Assembly (NCBI RefSeq): GCF_014196805.1
Contig: NZ_JACIEI010000001.1
Coordinates: forward strand, 62,001-126,000
Source: Sulfitobacter undariae
GTDB taxonomy: Bacteria > Pseudomonadota > Alphaproteobacteria > Rhodobacterales > Rhodobacteraceae
Length of the DNA: 64,000 bases
Direction: 5' to 3'
A program made the position numbers and the translations under genes. The notes beneath the pieces were generated by a model. The model was not told the origin of the DNA. It saw nothing but the letters and a program-made list of their open reading frames with translations, and searched no databases. Shown here piece after piece: positions 53,993 through 64,000 of this stretch (positions are counted from its first letter, which is position 1; the number at the start of each line of letters is the position of its first letter).

Positions 53993-54708
53993 TCCCCGAT
54001 ATCGCAACCCTTTATGATGTCAGCGAAGGCACGTGGCCGCCAGAACGGACCTGGGTTGAAGGGCCCTGGACCCTGCGCGATGGTGCGGGGGGCGGCAAAC
54101 GGGTCAGCGCGGCGACCGCTCTTGGTGAGGTGGATGAGGCCGATGTTGTGCAAGCCGAAGCTGCTATGCAGTCTATTGGCCAGCGCAGCCTGTTCATGAT
54201 CCGCGAAGGCGAAGAGGCACTGGATGCGCTGCTGGCGACACGTGGCTATGACTGCATCGACGAAGTTGTGGTTTATGTCGCGCCGATTGATCTGTTGACG
54301 GATCAAGCCGTCCCGCGTGTGACGTGTTTTTCCATTTGGAAACCACTGGCGATCATGAATGAGATTTGGGCCAGTGGTGGCATCGGGGCTGAACGTTTGG
54401 CTGTGATGGACCGTGCCAAGGTTAAGACAGGCATCTTGACCCGTTGGAATGAAAAACCCGCAGGGGTGGCCTTTGCTGCTGTGCACAATGGCGTCACGAT
54501 GGTGCATGCGGTTGAGGTGCTGACACATCAACGCAAATTGGGTGTTGCCCAGTGGATGATGCGTGCTGCTGCCTTTTGGGGGGCCAAGCAAGGTGCGCAG
54601 CATCTTGCCGTTTTATGCGTTGCCGATAATAAACCCGCTAACGCGCTCTATACCAAGCTGGGCTTTACCCGCGCAGGCACTTATCATTACCGTCAATCAC
54701 CTGAGTAA
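53989..54708 (+). CDS. GNAT family N-acetyltransferase
   Basis: The 239-residue protein has a C-terminal GNAT domain with VHAVEVLTHQRKLGVAQWMM (acetyl-CoA-binding loop region) and ADNKPANALYTKLGF near the end. The N-terminal 110 residues are less recognisable and may form a pseudo-GNAT half. Substrate unknown. It is coupled to the CinA-type gene and followed 11 bases later by an AhpD-like gene. Confidence 0.87.
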   Translation: MIPDIATLYDVSEGTWPPERTWVEGPWTLRDGAGGGKRVSAATALGEVDEADVVQAEAAMQSIGQRSLFMIREGEEALDALLATRGYDCIDEVVVYVAPIDLLTDQAVPRVTCFSIWKPLAIMNEIWASGGIGAERLAVMDRAKVKTGILTRWNEKPAGVAFAAVHNGVTMVHAVEVLTHQRKLGVAQWMMRAAAFWGAKQGAQHLAVLCVADNKPANALYTKLGFTRAGTYHYRQSPE

Positions 54709-54719
54709 AGGAACTTTCT

Positions 54720-55289
54720 ATGTCTGATGATGCACCAACCGCCCTTGATCTGCCTATGGTCAATCCGTTGCCTGAAGCGACGCAAAAGTATTTTGACATC
54801 TGTACAGACAAACTGGGCATGATCCCGAATGTGCTGCGGTCTTATGCGTTTGATATCGACAAACTGAACGCATTCACCGCGCTGTATAACGATCTGATGT
54901 TGGGCGATAGCAACCTCAGCAAGCTTGAGCGCGAGATGATTGCGGTTGTCGTTTCTGCGGTGAACAAATGTTTCTATTGCCTCACATCGCATGGGGCGGC
55001 TGTACGTGAACTGTCTGGTGATCCGATTTTGGGCGAAACGCTGGTGATGAACTACCGTGTTGCTGATCTGGACCCGAAAACGCGCATGATGCTGGATTTT
55101 GCGGTCAAGCTGACCGAAGCGCCCGAGATCATCGAAGAAGATGACCGAGAAGCGCTGCGGGCAATCGGCTTTAGCGATCGTGACATCTGGGATATCGCCT
55201 CGGTGGCGGCCTTCTTTAACATGACAAACCGCGTGGCCAGCGCCTCTGACATGCGCCCGAACAAAGAATACCACGCGCAATCACGATGA
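54720..55289 (+). CDS. peroxidase-related AhpD-like protein (carboxymuconolactone decarboxylase fold)
   Basis: The 189-residue protein is all-helical with the redox motif NKCFYCLTSHG, the CxxC of AhpD-like alkylhydroperoxidases, and flanking EREMIAVVVSAV. Such proteins use a CxxC pair plus His as a thiol peroxidase. The region downstream, SVAAFFNMTNRVASA, is typical of the peroxidase-related subgroup. The stop overlaps the OmpA-like gene (ATGA). Confidence 0.92.
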   Translation: MSDDAPTALDLPMVNPLPEATQKYFDICTDKLGMIPNVLRSYAFDIDKLNAFTALYNDLMLGDSNLSKLEREMIAVVVSAVNKCFYCLTSHGAAVRELSGDPILGETLVMNYRVADLDPKTRMMLDFAVKLTEAPEIIEEDDREALRAIGFSDRDIWDIASVAAFFNMTNRVASASDMRPNKEYHAQSR

Positions 55290-56215
55290 AGGCAGGCATA
55301 GTTGCGTTACTGATTGTGCTGGCGGGTGCGGCTCAAGCGGTTGAGCTGCGCCTGCCGTCAGGTGCGCGCCAAATGATAACGCGGGATACCGAACAAGACA
55401 GATTCCTGGTGCCCATCGGTGTTTTTGCAGATGACAGTTTGCCTACGGTGGCTATTGAGGGGCAAGTGGCACGCAGTTCTTGGCGTATTGATGTGGGCGG
55501 GCTGACGCCGCTTCAGCTGATCGCGCCTTTGCGAGATCAGCTTGTCGCTGCGGGATACGATATTGTGCTGGATTGCGGTGCGCAGGAATGTGGCGGCTAT
55601 GATTTCCGCTTTGCCGCCGAAATTCTGCCCGCGCCTAACATGCAGGTCAACATCCGCAGTTTTAATGCACTGACAGCCGTGATCGGGCCGAAAACCGCGC
55701 CAACGCGCGCTGTGAATATCATCGCCAGCGCGTCCGATGGCGCGTCTTTTGTGCAGATCATTCAGGCGGGCAGTGAGAATACGGATACCGATGTGCAGCC
55801 CACGGCGGATGTGCCTGCTATTGGTGGCGCAGTAATTGACGGCAGTTTGTCACAGACGCTTGTGCAACAGGGCTATGTGGTTCTGTCTGCTTTGGATTTT
55901 GATACGGGAACATCAAATCTGGGCGCTGGGCCTTTTGCGATTATTGAACAATTGGCGCAGGCCTTGCGGGATGCGCCTGATATGCGGTTGGCGCTGGTGG
56001 GGCATACGGACAATGTCGGTGGTCTTGATGTGAATATCGGAGTGTCGCGTGGCCGTGCCAATGCGGTGCGTCGTCGCCTGATTGACGCCTACGGCATCGC
56101 AGCATCGCGGCTTGAGGCTGAAGGCATGGGGTATCTTTCCCCGATTACGACCAACCAGACAGAGCTTGGACGTGAGGCCAACAGACGCGTTGAGGCGGTT
56201 GTGCTCGCGCCGTAA
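55286..56215 (+). CDS. OmpA-family exported protein
   Basis: The 309-residue protein has a signal peptide (VALLIVLAGAAQAVEL) and a C-terminal OmpA domain that binds peptidoglycan, with LVGHTDNVGGLDVNIGVSRG and a final GREANRRVEAVVL. The N-terminal 190 residues are mainly beta-strand with a likely disulfide (CGAQECGGYDF) and no transmembrane barrel, so it is probably periplasmic or lipid-free outer-membrane associated. It ends the cinA-GNAT-AhpD-OmpA operon. Confidence 0.88.
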   Translation: MKAGIVALLIVLAGAAQAVELRLPSGARQMITRDTEQDRFLVPIGVFADDSLPTVAIEGQVARSSWRIDVGGLTPLQLIAPLRDQLVAAGYDIVLDCGAQECGGYDFRFAAEILPAPNMQVNIRSFNALTAVIGPKTAPTRAVNIIASASDGASFVQIIQAGSENTDTDVQPTADVPAIGGAVIDGSLSQTLVQQGYVVLSALDFDTGTSNLGAGPFAIIEQLAQALRDAPDMRLALVGHTDNVGGLDVNIGVSRGRANAVRRRLIDAYGIAASRLEAEGMGYLSPITTNQTELGREANRRVEAVVLAP

Positions 56216-56302
56216 AGCGCCAGCGCAGTTCACGAAAAACCCGATACCGCTTGCACGATATCGGGGAAAGTCACCGAGGGGAAATGGTGTCGGGAGATTG
56301 GT

Positions 56303-57208
56303 TTACCAGTCGCTTGGGCCTTTTTCGGCAAAGGAATGGACCAAAAAGTCGATGAAGGCGCGGACCTTGGGCTGGGTGAAGCGCCCCGGAGGATAGACCG
56401 CGTAGATACCTTGGGTTTCTAGCGGCAATTCGGGAATTGCGTCTTCAATAAGGCCCTTTGCCATGGCTTCCGAGTAGAGGAAGCTGGGCAGGTAGGCGAT
56501 GCCAAGTCCGGAGATGGCAGCATTTAGCAAGGATTGCCCGTCATTGACCGAAAGCCACCCTGCTGTACGCACCTGACGCTTTTCGCCAGAGGGGGCTGTC
56601 AGCTTCCAGACGTTGCCGCTGGATTGGTTGGAGTAATGCAGCAGTTTGTGATCATTCAGATCGTCAATCTTCTCGGGGCGGCCATATTTTTCGAAATAGG
56701 CAGGCGAGGCGATCATGCGTTTTGTTGTTTCGGTCAGCTTACGTGCCCGCAGGGTGCTGTCTTCCAGCTCACCGATGCGAACGGCCATGTCAAAGCCTTC
56801 TGAGATCAGCTCGACATAGCGGTTGTTGAGGACCATGTTCACCGTGATGTCAGGGAAATCCCCAAGGAATTCTGATAAAACCGGCGAGAGATGATTAACC
56901 CCGAAATCGGTTGCCACCGAAATACGCAGCAAGCCCGACGGCGCGGATTGCATGGATGTCACAAGGGCATCCGCTTCACCTGCGTCGTTCAGAACGCGAC
57001 GGGCGCGGTCGTAGTAGGCAAGGCCGATTTCAGTCGGCGATACGCGGCGTGTTGTCCGGTTAAGAAGGCGGGCACCAAGGCGAGCCTCCAGTGACGAGAC
57101 ATGCTTTGAGACAGCGGATTTTGAAATCCCCATCTTCTTGGCGGCATCGGTAAAGCCCCCTTGATCCACCACAGTGGCGAATGCTTCCATTTCTGTCAGG
57201 CGGTCCAT
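56303..57208 (-). CDS. LysR-family transcriptional regulator
   Basis: This 301-residue protein has an N-terminal LysR helix-turn-helix (MEAFATVVDQGGFTDAAKKM, then SAVSKHVSSLEARLG) and a C-terminal periplasmic-binding-like effector domain (residues 90-295). The start at 57208 begins at the typical MDRLTEMEAF position with AAGGGG before it. LysR regulators usually control a divergent neighbour, but none is obvious here: the upstream gene is a CorA-type transporter on the same strand. Target and effector unknown. Confidence 0.92.
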   Translation of the reverse strand: MDRLTEMEAFATVVDQGGFTDAAKKMGISKSAVSKHVSSLEARLGARLLNRTTRRVSPTEIGLAYYDRARRVLNDAGEADALVTSMQSAPSGLLRISVATDFGVNHLSPVLSEFLGDFPDITVNMVLNNRYVELISEGFDMAVRIGELEDSTLRARKLTETTKRMIASPAYFEKYGRPEKIDDLNDHKLLHYSNQSSGNVWKLTAPSGEKRQVRTAGWLSVNDGQSLLNAAISGLGIAYLPSFLYSEAMAKGLIEDAIPELPLETQGIYAVYPPGRFTQPKVRAFIDFLVHSFAEKGPSDW

Positions 57209-57352
57209 CGGCCGTCCCCTTCTTTTCCTAGTTCGAGGGCCAGCTATGAAGGCAGAATGGGGCGCAATAGGGGCAGCTATGGGACAGTAGCAAGGTAATT
57301 GCAAAACCGTTGCAAGGCAGGAAACAGGGGAACAGTGTGTTTCGCGCCTAGA

Positions 57353-58288
57353 TTAAAGCCACTGCTTCTTGCGGATAAACAGTAAAAGCGCGAGCGCGAG
57401 GATAATCATTGAAACGCATAGAATTGTGAAGGCCCACGGGTTGTCGATGCCCGGCATGCCGCCGACGTTGACGCCAAATAGCCCTGTGAGAAAACTGATC
57501 GGCAGGAAGATACCCGCACCGACAGACAGAATAAAACTGTTGCGGGCCTGATTGCGGGCCACGTCCAAATCGTGGTCATCCTGCACGGTGTTCAGACGTT
57601 CTTGCAGGGCTTCCAATTCTTCAACCGCCATTGTGGTGCGGTTGGTGATTTCGCGCAGGGCAGGGTGATCTTTGACGGGGATCAGCGTGGCGGTCGCAAG
57701 CGAGTTCAGCGCGGCGCGTTGTGGATCAAGATAGCGGCGCAGACGGATGACACGGCGGCGGGTCTGGGGCAGCTCTAACGGGGTTGGAGTTGTTTCATCT
57801 TCCAGATCCGCTTCGAAGAATTCGGTGATCTTGCTGATGGAGTTGACTTCTGTCTGCACACGGGCAGTCAGGCGGGTCACCAGTTCGGTGACAAATATGG
57901 CAGGTGTAGGCGGTGCCATATGGGCATCGGCACCTTGGCGGATTTCATCAATGGCAAAGACGCGGCGCACGCGCACCGTCACCACTGCGCTATCCGTAAC
58001 CCACATGCGAACGGATACCATTTCCTCGGCGGGTTGGCCGGGGTTCAGGTTGATGCCGCGCAGATTCAGGATCAGCCCGTCCTCAAAACTGTCACATCTG
58101 GGACGGGTTTCCGGCTGTAGCAATGCCCCCGCTGGGATGGGAGCCAGATGCGTCTCACACCAGCTAGCCAAATTCGGGTCAGACAAATCAAAGTGCCACC
58201 AGCGATAGCGTGCAGGTCCTGTCAGGTCCTTGGTGGTCGGGATTGTGGTGCTACCGTCTTCGGCAATGTCAAAAACGCAGATGGGCAT
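57353..58288 (-). CDS. CorA/ZntB-family metal transporter
   Basis: The 311-residue protein has a large N-terminal cytoplasmic funnel domain with long helices and two C-terminal membrane helices with the family selectivity motif GVN (LTGLFGVNVGG) between them. The sequence start with DIAEDGSTTI and the LILNLRGINLNPG strand resemble ZntB-like zinc carriers more than CorA magnesium channels, but that is not certain. It forms a homopentamer in the inner membrane. Confidence 0.9.
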   Translation of the reverse strand: MPICVFDIAEDGSTTIPTTKDLTGPARYRWWHFDLSDPNLASWCETHLAPIPAGALLQPETRPRCDSFEDGLILNLRGINLNPGQPAEEMVSVRMWVTDSAVVTVRVRRVFAIDEIRQGADAHMAPPTPAIFVTELVTRLTARVQTEVNSISKITEFFEADLEDETTPTPLELPQTRRRVIRLRRYLDPQRAALNSLATATLIPVKDHPALREITNRTTMAVEELEALQERLNTVQDDHDLDVARNQARNSFILSVGAGIFLPISFLTGLFGVNVGGMPGIDNPWAFTILCVSMIILALALLLFIRKKQWL

Positions 58289-58520
58289 AACACGTCCTTT
58301 GTCTGTGATCAGGCATACTGTTTAACTCTATCGCCAGTGATGCACGGTATTACACATATGCGCAATCACGGGTGAGGCGGCGCCTAGCGGGGTGTTGTGC
58401 GCTTGTTACTGAAAAGAGTGGTTCTGGAAGGGTGCGTTTAGCATCTAAAAGGTATCTATTTTGAGCATGGTTGTTTAAAATCAAAGCAACGATGTTCGTC
58501 ATCACAGAGAATTCGGGAAC

Positions 58521-58934
58521 ATGACCATGAATAGCTCGCCACACATCATTGACGTCATGTTAGGCCTCTTTGGTGCATCCCTTGTTGCAATCCTTACTAT
58601 GTATGTAGGGGGTCAATTTTTTGATTGGGATATTACCCACGATAAACCTGTTTGGTTAGGTCTATTTGTATACTTTGCGTACGGCGGTTTGATGGCCGCG
58701 ATTGTGAGTATTTGTGCGTTACTCTTGTGGGTGATTCTATGTTGGAAAAAGTCGTCCATTGGATGGTGGATACCACCGGTTCTCGGTTCTATCCTCATTG
58801 GAGGATTGATGGGGATAGCAGTAAATATGGCCTATTTCATATTTGGGTTAGTCACGGGATTCTGCGCTGGACTCACTTTCTGGCTAATCTCTGTTGGCAG
58901 GAAGAATAGAGTTTTCCTAATGTTTAAGAATTGA
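58521..58934 (+). CDS. small four-helix membrane protein, unknown
   Basis: The 137-residue protein has four hydrophobic segments (about residues 8-30, 42-70, 80-100 and 104-125) joined by short loops and no recognisable domain. GGGA precedes the ATG; a second ATG lies two codons later. The gene is AT-rich compared with the neighbours and stands alone between a CorA-type gene and a long enzyme gene, so it may be lineage-specific. Function unknown. Confidence 0.6.
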   Translation: MTMNSSPHIIDVMLGLFGASLVAILTMYVGGQFFDWDITHDKPVWLGLFVYFAYGGLMAAIVSICALLLWVILCWKKSSIGWWIPPVLGSILIGGLMGIAVNMAYFIFGLVTGFCAGLTFWLISVGRKNRVFLMFKN

Positions 58935-59181
58935 ACTTCTTGGCCGTCAAGCTCAGCCCATCTTGATTCTAAAGCCCTCCTTTTTTACGCAAGCAAAAGC
59001 GGCACCTTTTAACGCAATCAAAACCACCCTTTGTTGAACGCTTCGTTTATTAGGTTCATTACTGAGTTTGCAGCGATTGGACGCAAAGCAGGCGTTAAAG
59101 ATTTGTGGTTTGCCTGACCGTCTGTGGAGTTCCGCCGCGCCAAGGTAATGTGGCGCGGCGATTTATGTTTGGGCGCTTAGA

Positions 59182-61344
<2,163 letters not shown>

Positions 61345-61364
61345 TCAGAGAAAGTGATGCCCCC

Positions 61365-61847
61365 ATGACGCCGGAAGAAATTGAAAAACTGCCGTACCGC
61401 CCTTGTGTGGGTATCATGGTGTTGAATGCCAAAGGTGAGGTGTTTGTTGGCCAGCGGATGGACCGCGATTATGATGCGTGGCAAATGCCGCAAGGCGGCG
61501 TGGACAAAGGCGAAGAGCCCCGCGACGCCGCCCTGCGTGAGCTGGAAGAAGAAACCGGCATCACCCGCGATCTGGTCAGCATCGAGGCGCAGACCGCAGA
61601 ATGGCTGCCTTATGATCTGCCTCATGATGTGGCGCCGAAAATCTGGAAAGGCCGGTATCGTGGCCAAGAGCAGATGTGGTTTTTATTGCGGTTCAATGGC
61701 ACCGACGATCAGGTGAACATTCAAACCGAAATTCCCGAGTTTTCAAGCTGGCGGTGGTTGGCCCCAGCGGAAATGTTAGATGGTATTGTGCCGTTCAAGC
61801 GCGAGGTTTATACGCGTGTTGTTAAAGAGTTTAGTGAGTATCTATGA
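61365..61847 (+). CDS. rppH: RNA pyrophosphohydrolase RppH
   Basis: The 160-residue Nudix protein has [20 protein letters not shown], the [20 protein letters not shown] lead into the Nudix box (residues about 44-66, ending with REL..EE.GI), and the C-terminal [14 protein letters not shown]. It removes pyrophosphate from 5'-triphosphate mRNA to start decay. I chose the ATG at 61365 because family members start there; two in-frame upstream starts exist, the ATG at 61341 with GAAGAA. The stop overlaps the next gene (ATGA). Confidence 0.93.
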   Translation: MTPEEIEKLPYRPCVGIMVLNAKGEVFVGQRMDRDYDAWQMPQGGVDKGEEPRDAALRELEEETGITRDLVSIEAQTAEWLPYDLPHDVAPKIWKGRYRGQEQMWFLLRFNGTDDQVNIQTEIPEFSSWRWLAPAEMLDGIVPFKREVYTRVVKEFSEYL

Positions 61848-62329
61848 AGAAAATTATCCTTGCGGCTGTGGTTGCTTGCACGCCTGTGGCCGCCGCGGCG
61901 CTGTCTTGTATGCCGCATTCGGTTCAGGCCGCTTTCCAGCAAGCGCAGGAGTCGGAGGCTAAGTTTTTGGTGGTCCGTGGGCGGCTTGAGTTCGACGCGC
62001 GCAAATTGCCAAAAACGAACCGCAAGGACCAGAGGGCGACGCCAGAGCAAACCCGGATCGCTGCGCGGTTGAAGGGCACGTCCCTCTCGGCGAAAGGATT
62101 TTCCACGCCGTACAACCAAGATGTGACGTTGTCGGTTGCTTGTTTCGGCCCGTGGTGCGCCAGCGCCCAACGCGGCACCGAAGTGTTGGCGTTTGTGGAA
62201 TTAGGCGCGCAGGGGAATGTTATCTCGATCAACCCTTGCGGGGGCAATCTGTTTGGCACACCCACGCCCAAGATGATCCGTGCGGTCAAAACCTGCTTTG
62301 CCGGAGGGGCCTGCACCTCGATCAGATGA
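61844..62329 (+). CDS. exported cysteine-rich protein, unknown
   Basis: This 161-residue protein has a signal peptide ([18 protein letters not shown]) and about six cysteines in the mature part (one in SCMPHS, then [26 protein letters not shown]), which suggests disulfide bonds in the periplasm. The centre has a Lys/Arg-rich segment ([15 protein letters not shown]). I do not recognise a family. It is translationally coupled to rppH, and its last 8 bases overlap the convergent GNAT gene. Confidence 0.7.
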   Translation: MKKIILAAVVACTPVAAAALSCMPHSVQAAFQQAQESEAKFLVVRGRLEFDARKLPKTNRKDQRATPEQTRIAARLKGTSLSAKGFSTPYNQDVTLSVACFGPWCASAQRGTEVLAFVELGAQGNVISINPCGGNLFGTPTPKMIRAVKTCFAGGACTSIR

Positions 62330-62915
62330 TCGGGATGGCAGGGGCGGTGTCACGTGGCAAGAAACCTGTCAGGCGTGGATCATCTTCGATCTCGATTTGA
62401 CGTTTGAACGGGGTAAAGCCCGATCTGATATAAAAACCAACTGCTTGCGGGCTGTCTGCGGTGCAGGTGTGCACATGAAAGCGGGTGATGTTCTGCGCCC
62501 ATGCGCGGGTGATGGCTTGGTTCATCAGGTAACGCCCCGCACCCGAGCCGATCAACGCCCGTGTCATGCCGAAATAGGCCAGCTCACATTCGTCCTTCTG
62601 GCGGAAGTCTAATTCCAGCAGTGCTTCGTCCTGCCCGTCTTTGGAGAGGGTGAAAAAAGCGACATCGGGGTTGTCCAGAATTGCTTGGAGATCGGTATCG
62701 GTCAATTCAAGGCGCTCGGTCCAGAGCCATTCTTGGGTGCCGACGCGGTTGAATACATCGCGGTACCATTCCAGCGTTGGGGTGACTTGTCTGAAGGTCA
62801 CGCCCTCGGGCAGGGTGATGTCCTTTAGGGCGGGGGCCGCGTGCATTTGCAAATGGGTGATGATCACAGGGAGCTTGCCTGCGGGGACGTCAAACAATCC
62901 GTTCTCAAGCGTCAT
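62322..62915 (-). CDS. GNAT family N-acetyltransferase
   Basis: The 197-residue protein has a GNAT domain with AYFGMTRALIGSGAGRYLMN as the acetyl-CoA loop and TADSPQAVGFYIRSGF as the C-terminal part. I used the ATG at 62915, which overlaps the upstream adenosine kinase stop (ATGA), so the two genes are coupled; a longer start at 63017 lies inside the kinase gene. Substrate unknown. Confidence 0.86.
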   Translation of the reverse strand: MTLENGLFDVPAGKLPVIITHLQMHAAPALKDITLPEGVTFRQVTPTLEWYRDVFNRVGTQEWLWTERLELTDTDLQAILDNPDVAFFTLSKDGQDEALLELDFRQKDECELAYFGMTRALIGSGAGRYLMNQAITRAWAQNITRFHVHTCTADSPQAVGFYIRSGFTPFKRQIEIEDDPRLTGFLPRDTAPAIPII

Positions 62916-63904
62916 AGCAAACCCTCGGCGCGAAAGATTTCCATCATGTCTTTCTCGGGGCGCGGACCAACGTGAGAGATGACTTCGGAGCCGCATAGAT
63001 TGCCCATACGCCCGCATGTTTCAAGGTCACGCCCAGTGGCCATGCCATAGAGGAAGCCAGCGGCGAATTGATCGCCTGCGCCAGTGGCGTCAACGGGGGT
63101 GATGCGTTCCGGGGCGGGGATGTCCACGCGCTCTCCGCCGCGGATCAGGGTGACGCCATCGCCACCACGGGTACAGACCATGATAGGGCACATCGCCGAA
63201 GTTTTCGCCATGGCGTCTTCCAGATCATCGGTTTCGAACAGGGATTTGATTTCGGCCTCATTGCCGATCACATAATCCAGTTCATGTTCGATCATCTGCA
63301 AGAAGTCGGGGCGGTGGCGTTCTACGCAGAAGGGATCGGAGATGGTGATACCCGCCATACCGCCGCCCGCTTTGGCGGCGCGTGCGGCCTCGCGGAAGGC
63401 TGTTTTGCCAGCGTCTTCGTCGAACAAATAACCCTCTAGGAACATGATCTTGGCATTGCCTGCAACTTCCGCAGGAACATCCGTCGAAGACAATCCTGTG
63501 GAGATGCCCAGATAGGTATTCATGGAGCGCTCGCCATCTGGCGTGACAAAGATCATGCTGCGCGAGGTGGGCGTTTCGCCCTCGACCACAGGCGGGTTCA
63601 CAAAATCTATGCCATTGTCTGTCATTGCATTGGCATAGAAACGGCCCAGCCCATCATCGCGCACCCGCCCGATAAAGGCAGTGTCCAGACCCAGCGCACC
63701 AACGCCAGCAATTGTGTTGGCCACAGCACCGCCGGGGGTTTGCAGGCGGTCGGTCATCGCGCCGTACAACTGCTCGGCGCGGTCCTGTGGCACCAGTTGC
63801 ATGATGCCTTTTTCAATGCCCATATTATCTAGAAACGCATCATCCGAATGGCTGATTACATCTACTACGGCGTTGCCGATGCCTACGAGATCGTAAGTTT
63901 TCAT
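62912..63904 (-). CDS. adenosine kinase (PfkB family)
   Basis: The 330-residue ribokinase-fold enzyme begins with [17 protein letters not shown] and has the nucleoside-binding [15 protein letters not shown] region and the PfkB signature [16 protein letters not shown] with catalytic Asp. It should phosphorylate adenosine to AMP with ATP. The start at 63904 fits the family and is the first ATG before this core. No further gene is visible to the right edge. Confidence 0.92.
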   Translation of the reverse strand: MKTYDLVGIGNAVVDVISHSDDAFLDNMGIEKGIMQLVPQDRAEQLYGAMTDRLQTPGGAVANTIAGVGALGLDTAFIGRVRDDGLGRFYANAMTDNGIDFVNPPVVEGETPTSRSMIFVTPDGERSMNTYLGISTGLSSTDVPAEVAGNAKIMFLEGYLFDEDAGKTAFREAARAAKAGGGMAGITISDPFCVERHRPDFLQMIEHELDYVIGNEAEIKSLFETDDLEDAMAKTSAMCPIMVCTRGGDGVTLIRGGERVDIPAPERITPVDATGAGDQFAAGFLYGMATGRDLETCGRMGNLCGSEVISHVGPRPEKDMMEIFRAEGLL

Positions 63905-64000
63905 TCTGTCTTGTCCTTGTATTCGCATAGGTCCCTGATGATGCAGGTTCTGCATTGGGGTTTGCGGGCTTTGCAATGGTATCGCCCGTGGAGAATAAGC

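Noticed and set aside
58935..59181. Small gene or RNA in the 247-base gap before fadH
   Set aside because: Only an imperfect direct repeat (ACGCAAGCAAAA and ACGCAATCAAAA) is seen, without start signals or hairpin.

Overview
The window looks like a stretch of chromosome from a marine alphaproteobacterium of the Rhodobacteraceae (Roseobacter group). The evidence is a PhyR-NepR-EcfG general stress locus with matching GGAAC-N17-CGTT promoters, a TAXI-type TRAP transporter, an alpha-methylacyl-CoA racemase, a PqiA/B/C lipid-transport operon with PqiA split in two, moderately high GC with GC-biased third positions, and many ATGA stop/start overlaps. The genus cannot be settled from sequence alone. 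Almost all of the window is dense protein-coding DNA. I found no rRNA, tRNA, CRISPR array, intact prophage or intact insertion sequence.

Layout. 1-1250: AT-rich left edge with the 3' end of an unidentified gene, a decayed IS3-type transposase end and a rhamnosyltransferase-like gene. 1270-8531: DUF1294 protein, peptide-type ABC binding protein, Hsp70-like ATPase, M20 peptidase, FNT channel, BrkB-like membrane protein, and a YqjD/YqjE-like stress pair. 8658-12268: phyR, nepR-ecfG, a HisKA_2 histidine kinase and an unannotated 51-residue membrane protein. 12348-17038: cupin regulator, class III aminotransferase, exported protein, membrane-anchored glutamate-synthase-like protein. 17438-29032: a TAXI TRAP transporter followed by a tight five-gene set (nitrilase, very long Orn/Lys/Arg decarboxylase, ATP-grasp ligase, C45 Ntn acyltransferase/hydrolase, alpha-methylacyl-CoA racemase). 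29106-33003: pqiA1-pqiA2-pqiB-pqiC. 33049-37524: smpB, sulfurtransferase, aromatic/aspartate aminotransferase, amtB-glnK. 37780-43215: bifunctional penicillin-binding protein, then a type I secretion ABC/HlyD pair. 43287-46896: ridA, GDPD, GNAT, phhB, mscS. 46939-50320: peroxiredoxin, ferredoxin reductase, rsmD, a tandem-winged-helix regulator divergent from a VOC protein. 50572-58934: unknown membrane protein, map, sfsA, cinA-GNAT-AhpD-OmpA operon, LysR regulator, CorA/ZntB transporter, small membrane protein. 59182-63904: 2,4-dienoyl-CoA reductase, rppH with a cysteine-rich exported protein, GNAT and adenosine kinase.

How parts work together. The stress locus is the best understood. Phosphorylated PhyR should sequester NepR and free EcfG. 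Matching promoters lie between phyR and nepR (on both strands, inside one palindrome), before the YqjD/YqjE-like pair, and probably before the 51-residue protein, so part of the regulon sits beside its regulator. The most likely undescribed system is the 21441-29032 set. Its domains together could decarboxylate a basic amino acid, ligate the amine to a carboxylate, and move or trim an acyl or amide group, possibly with acyl-CoA input. The product is unknown and this reading is inference.
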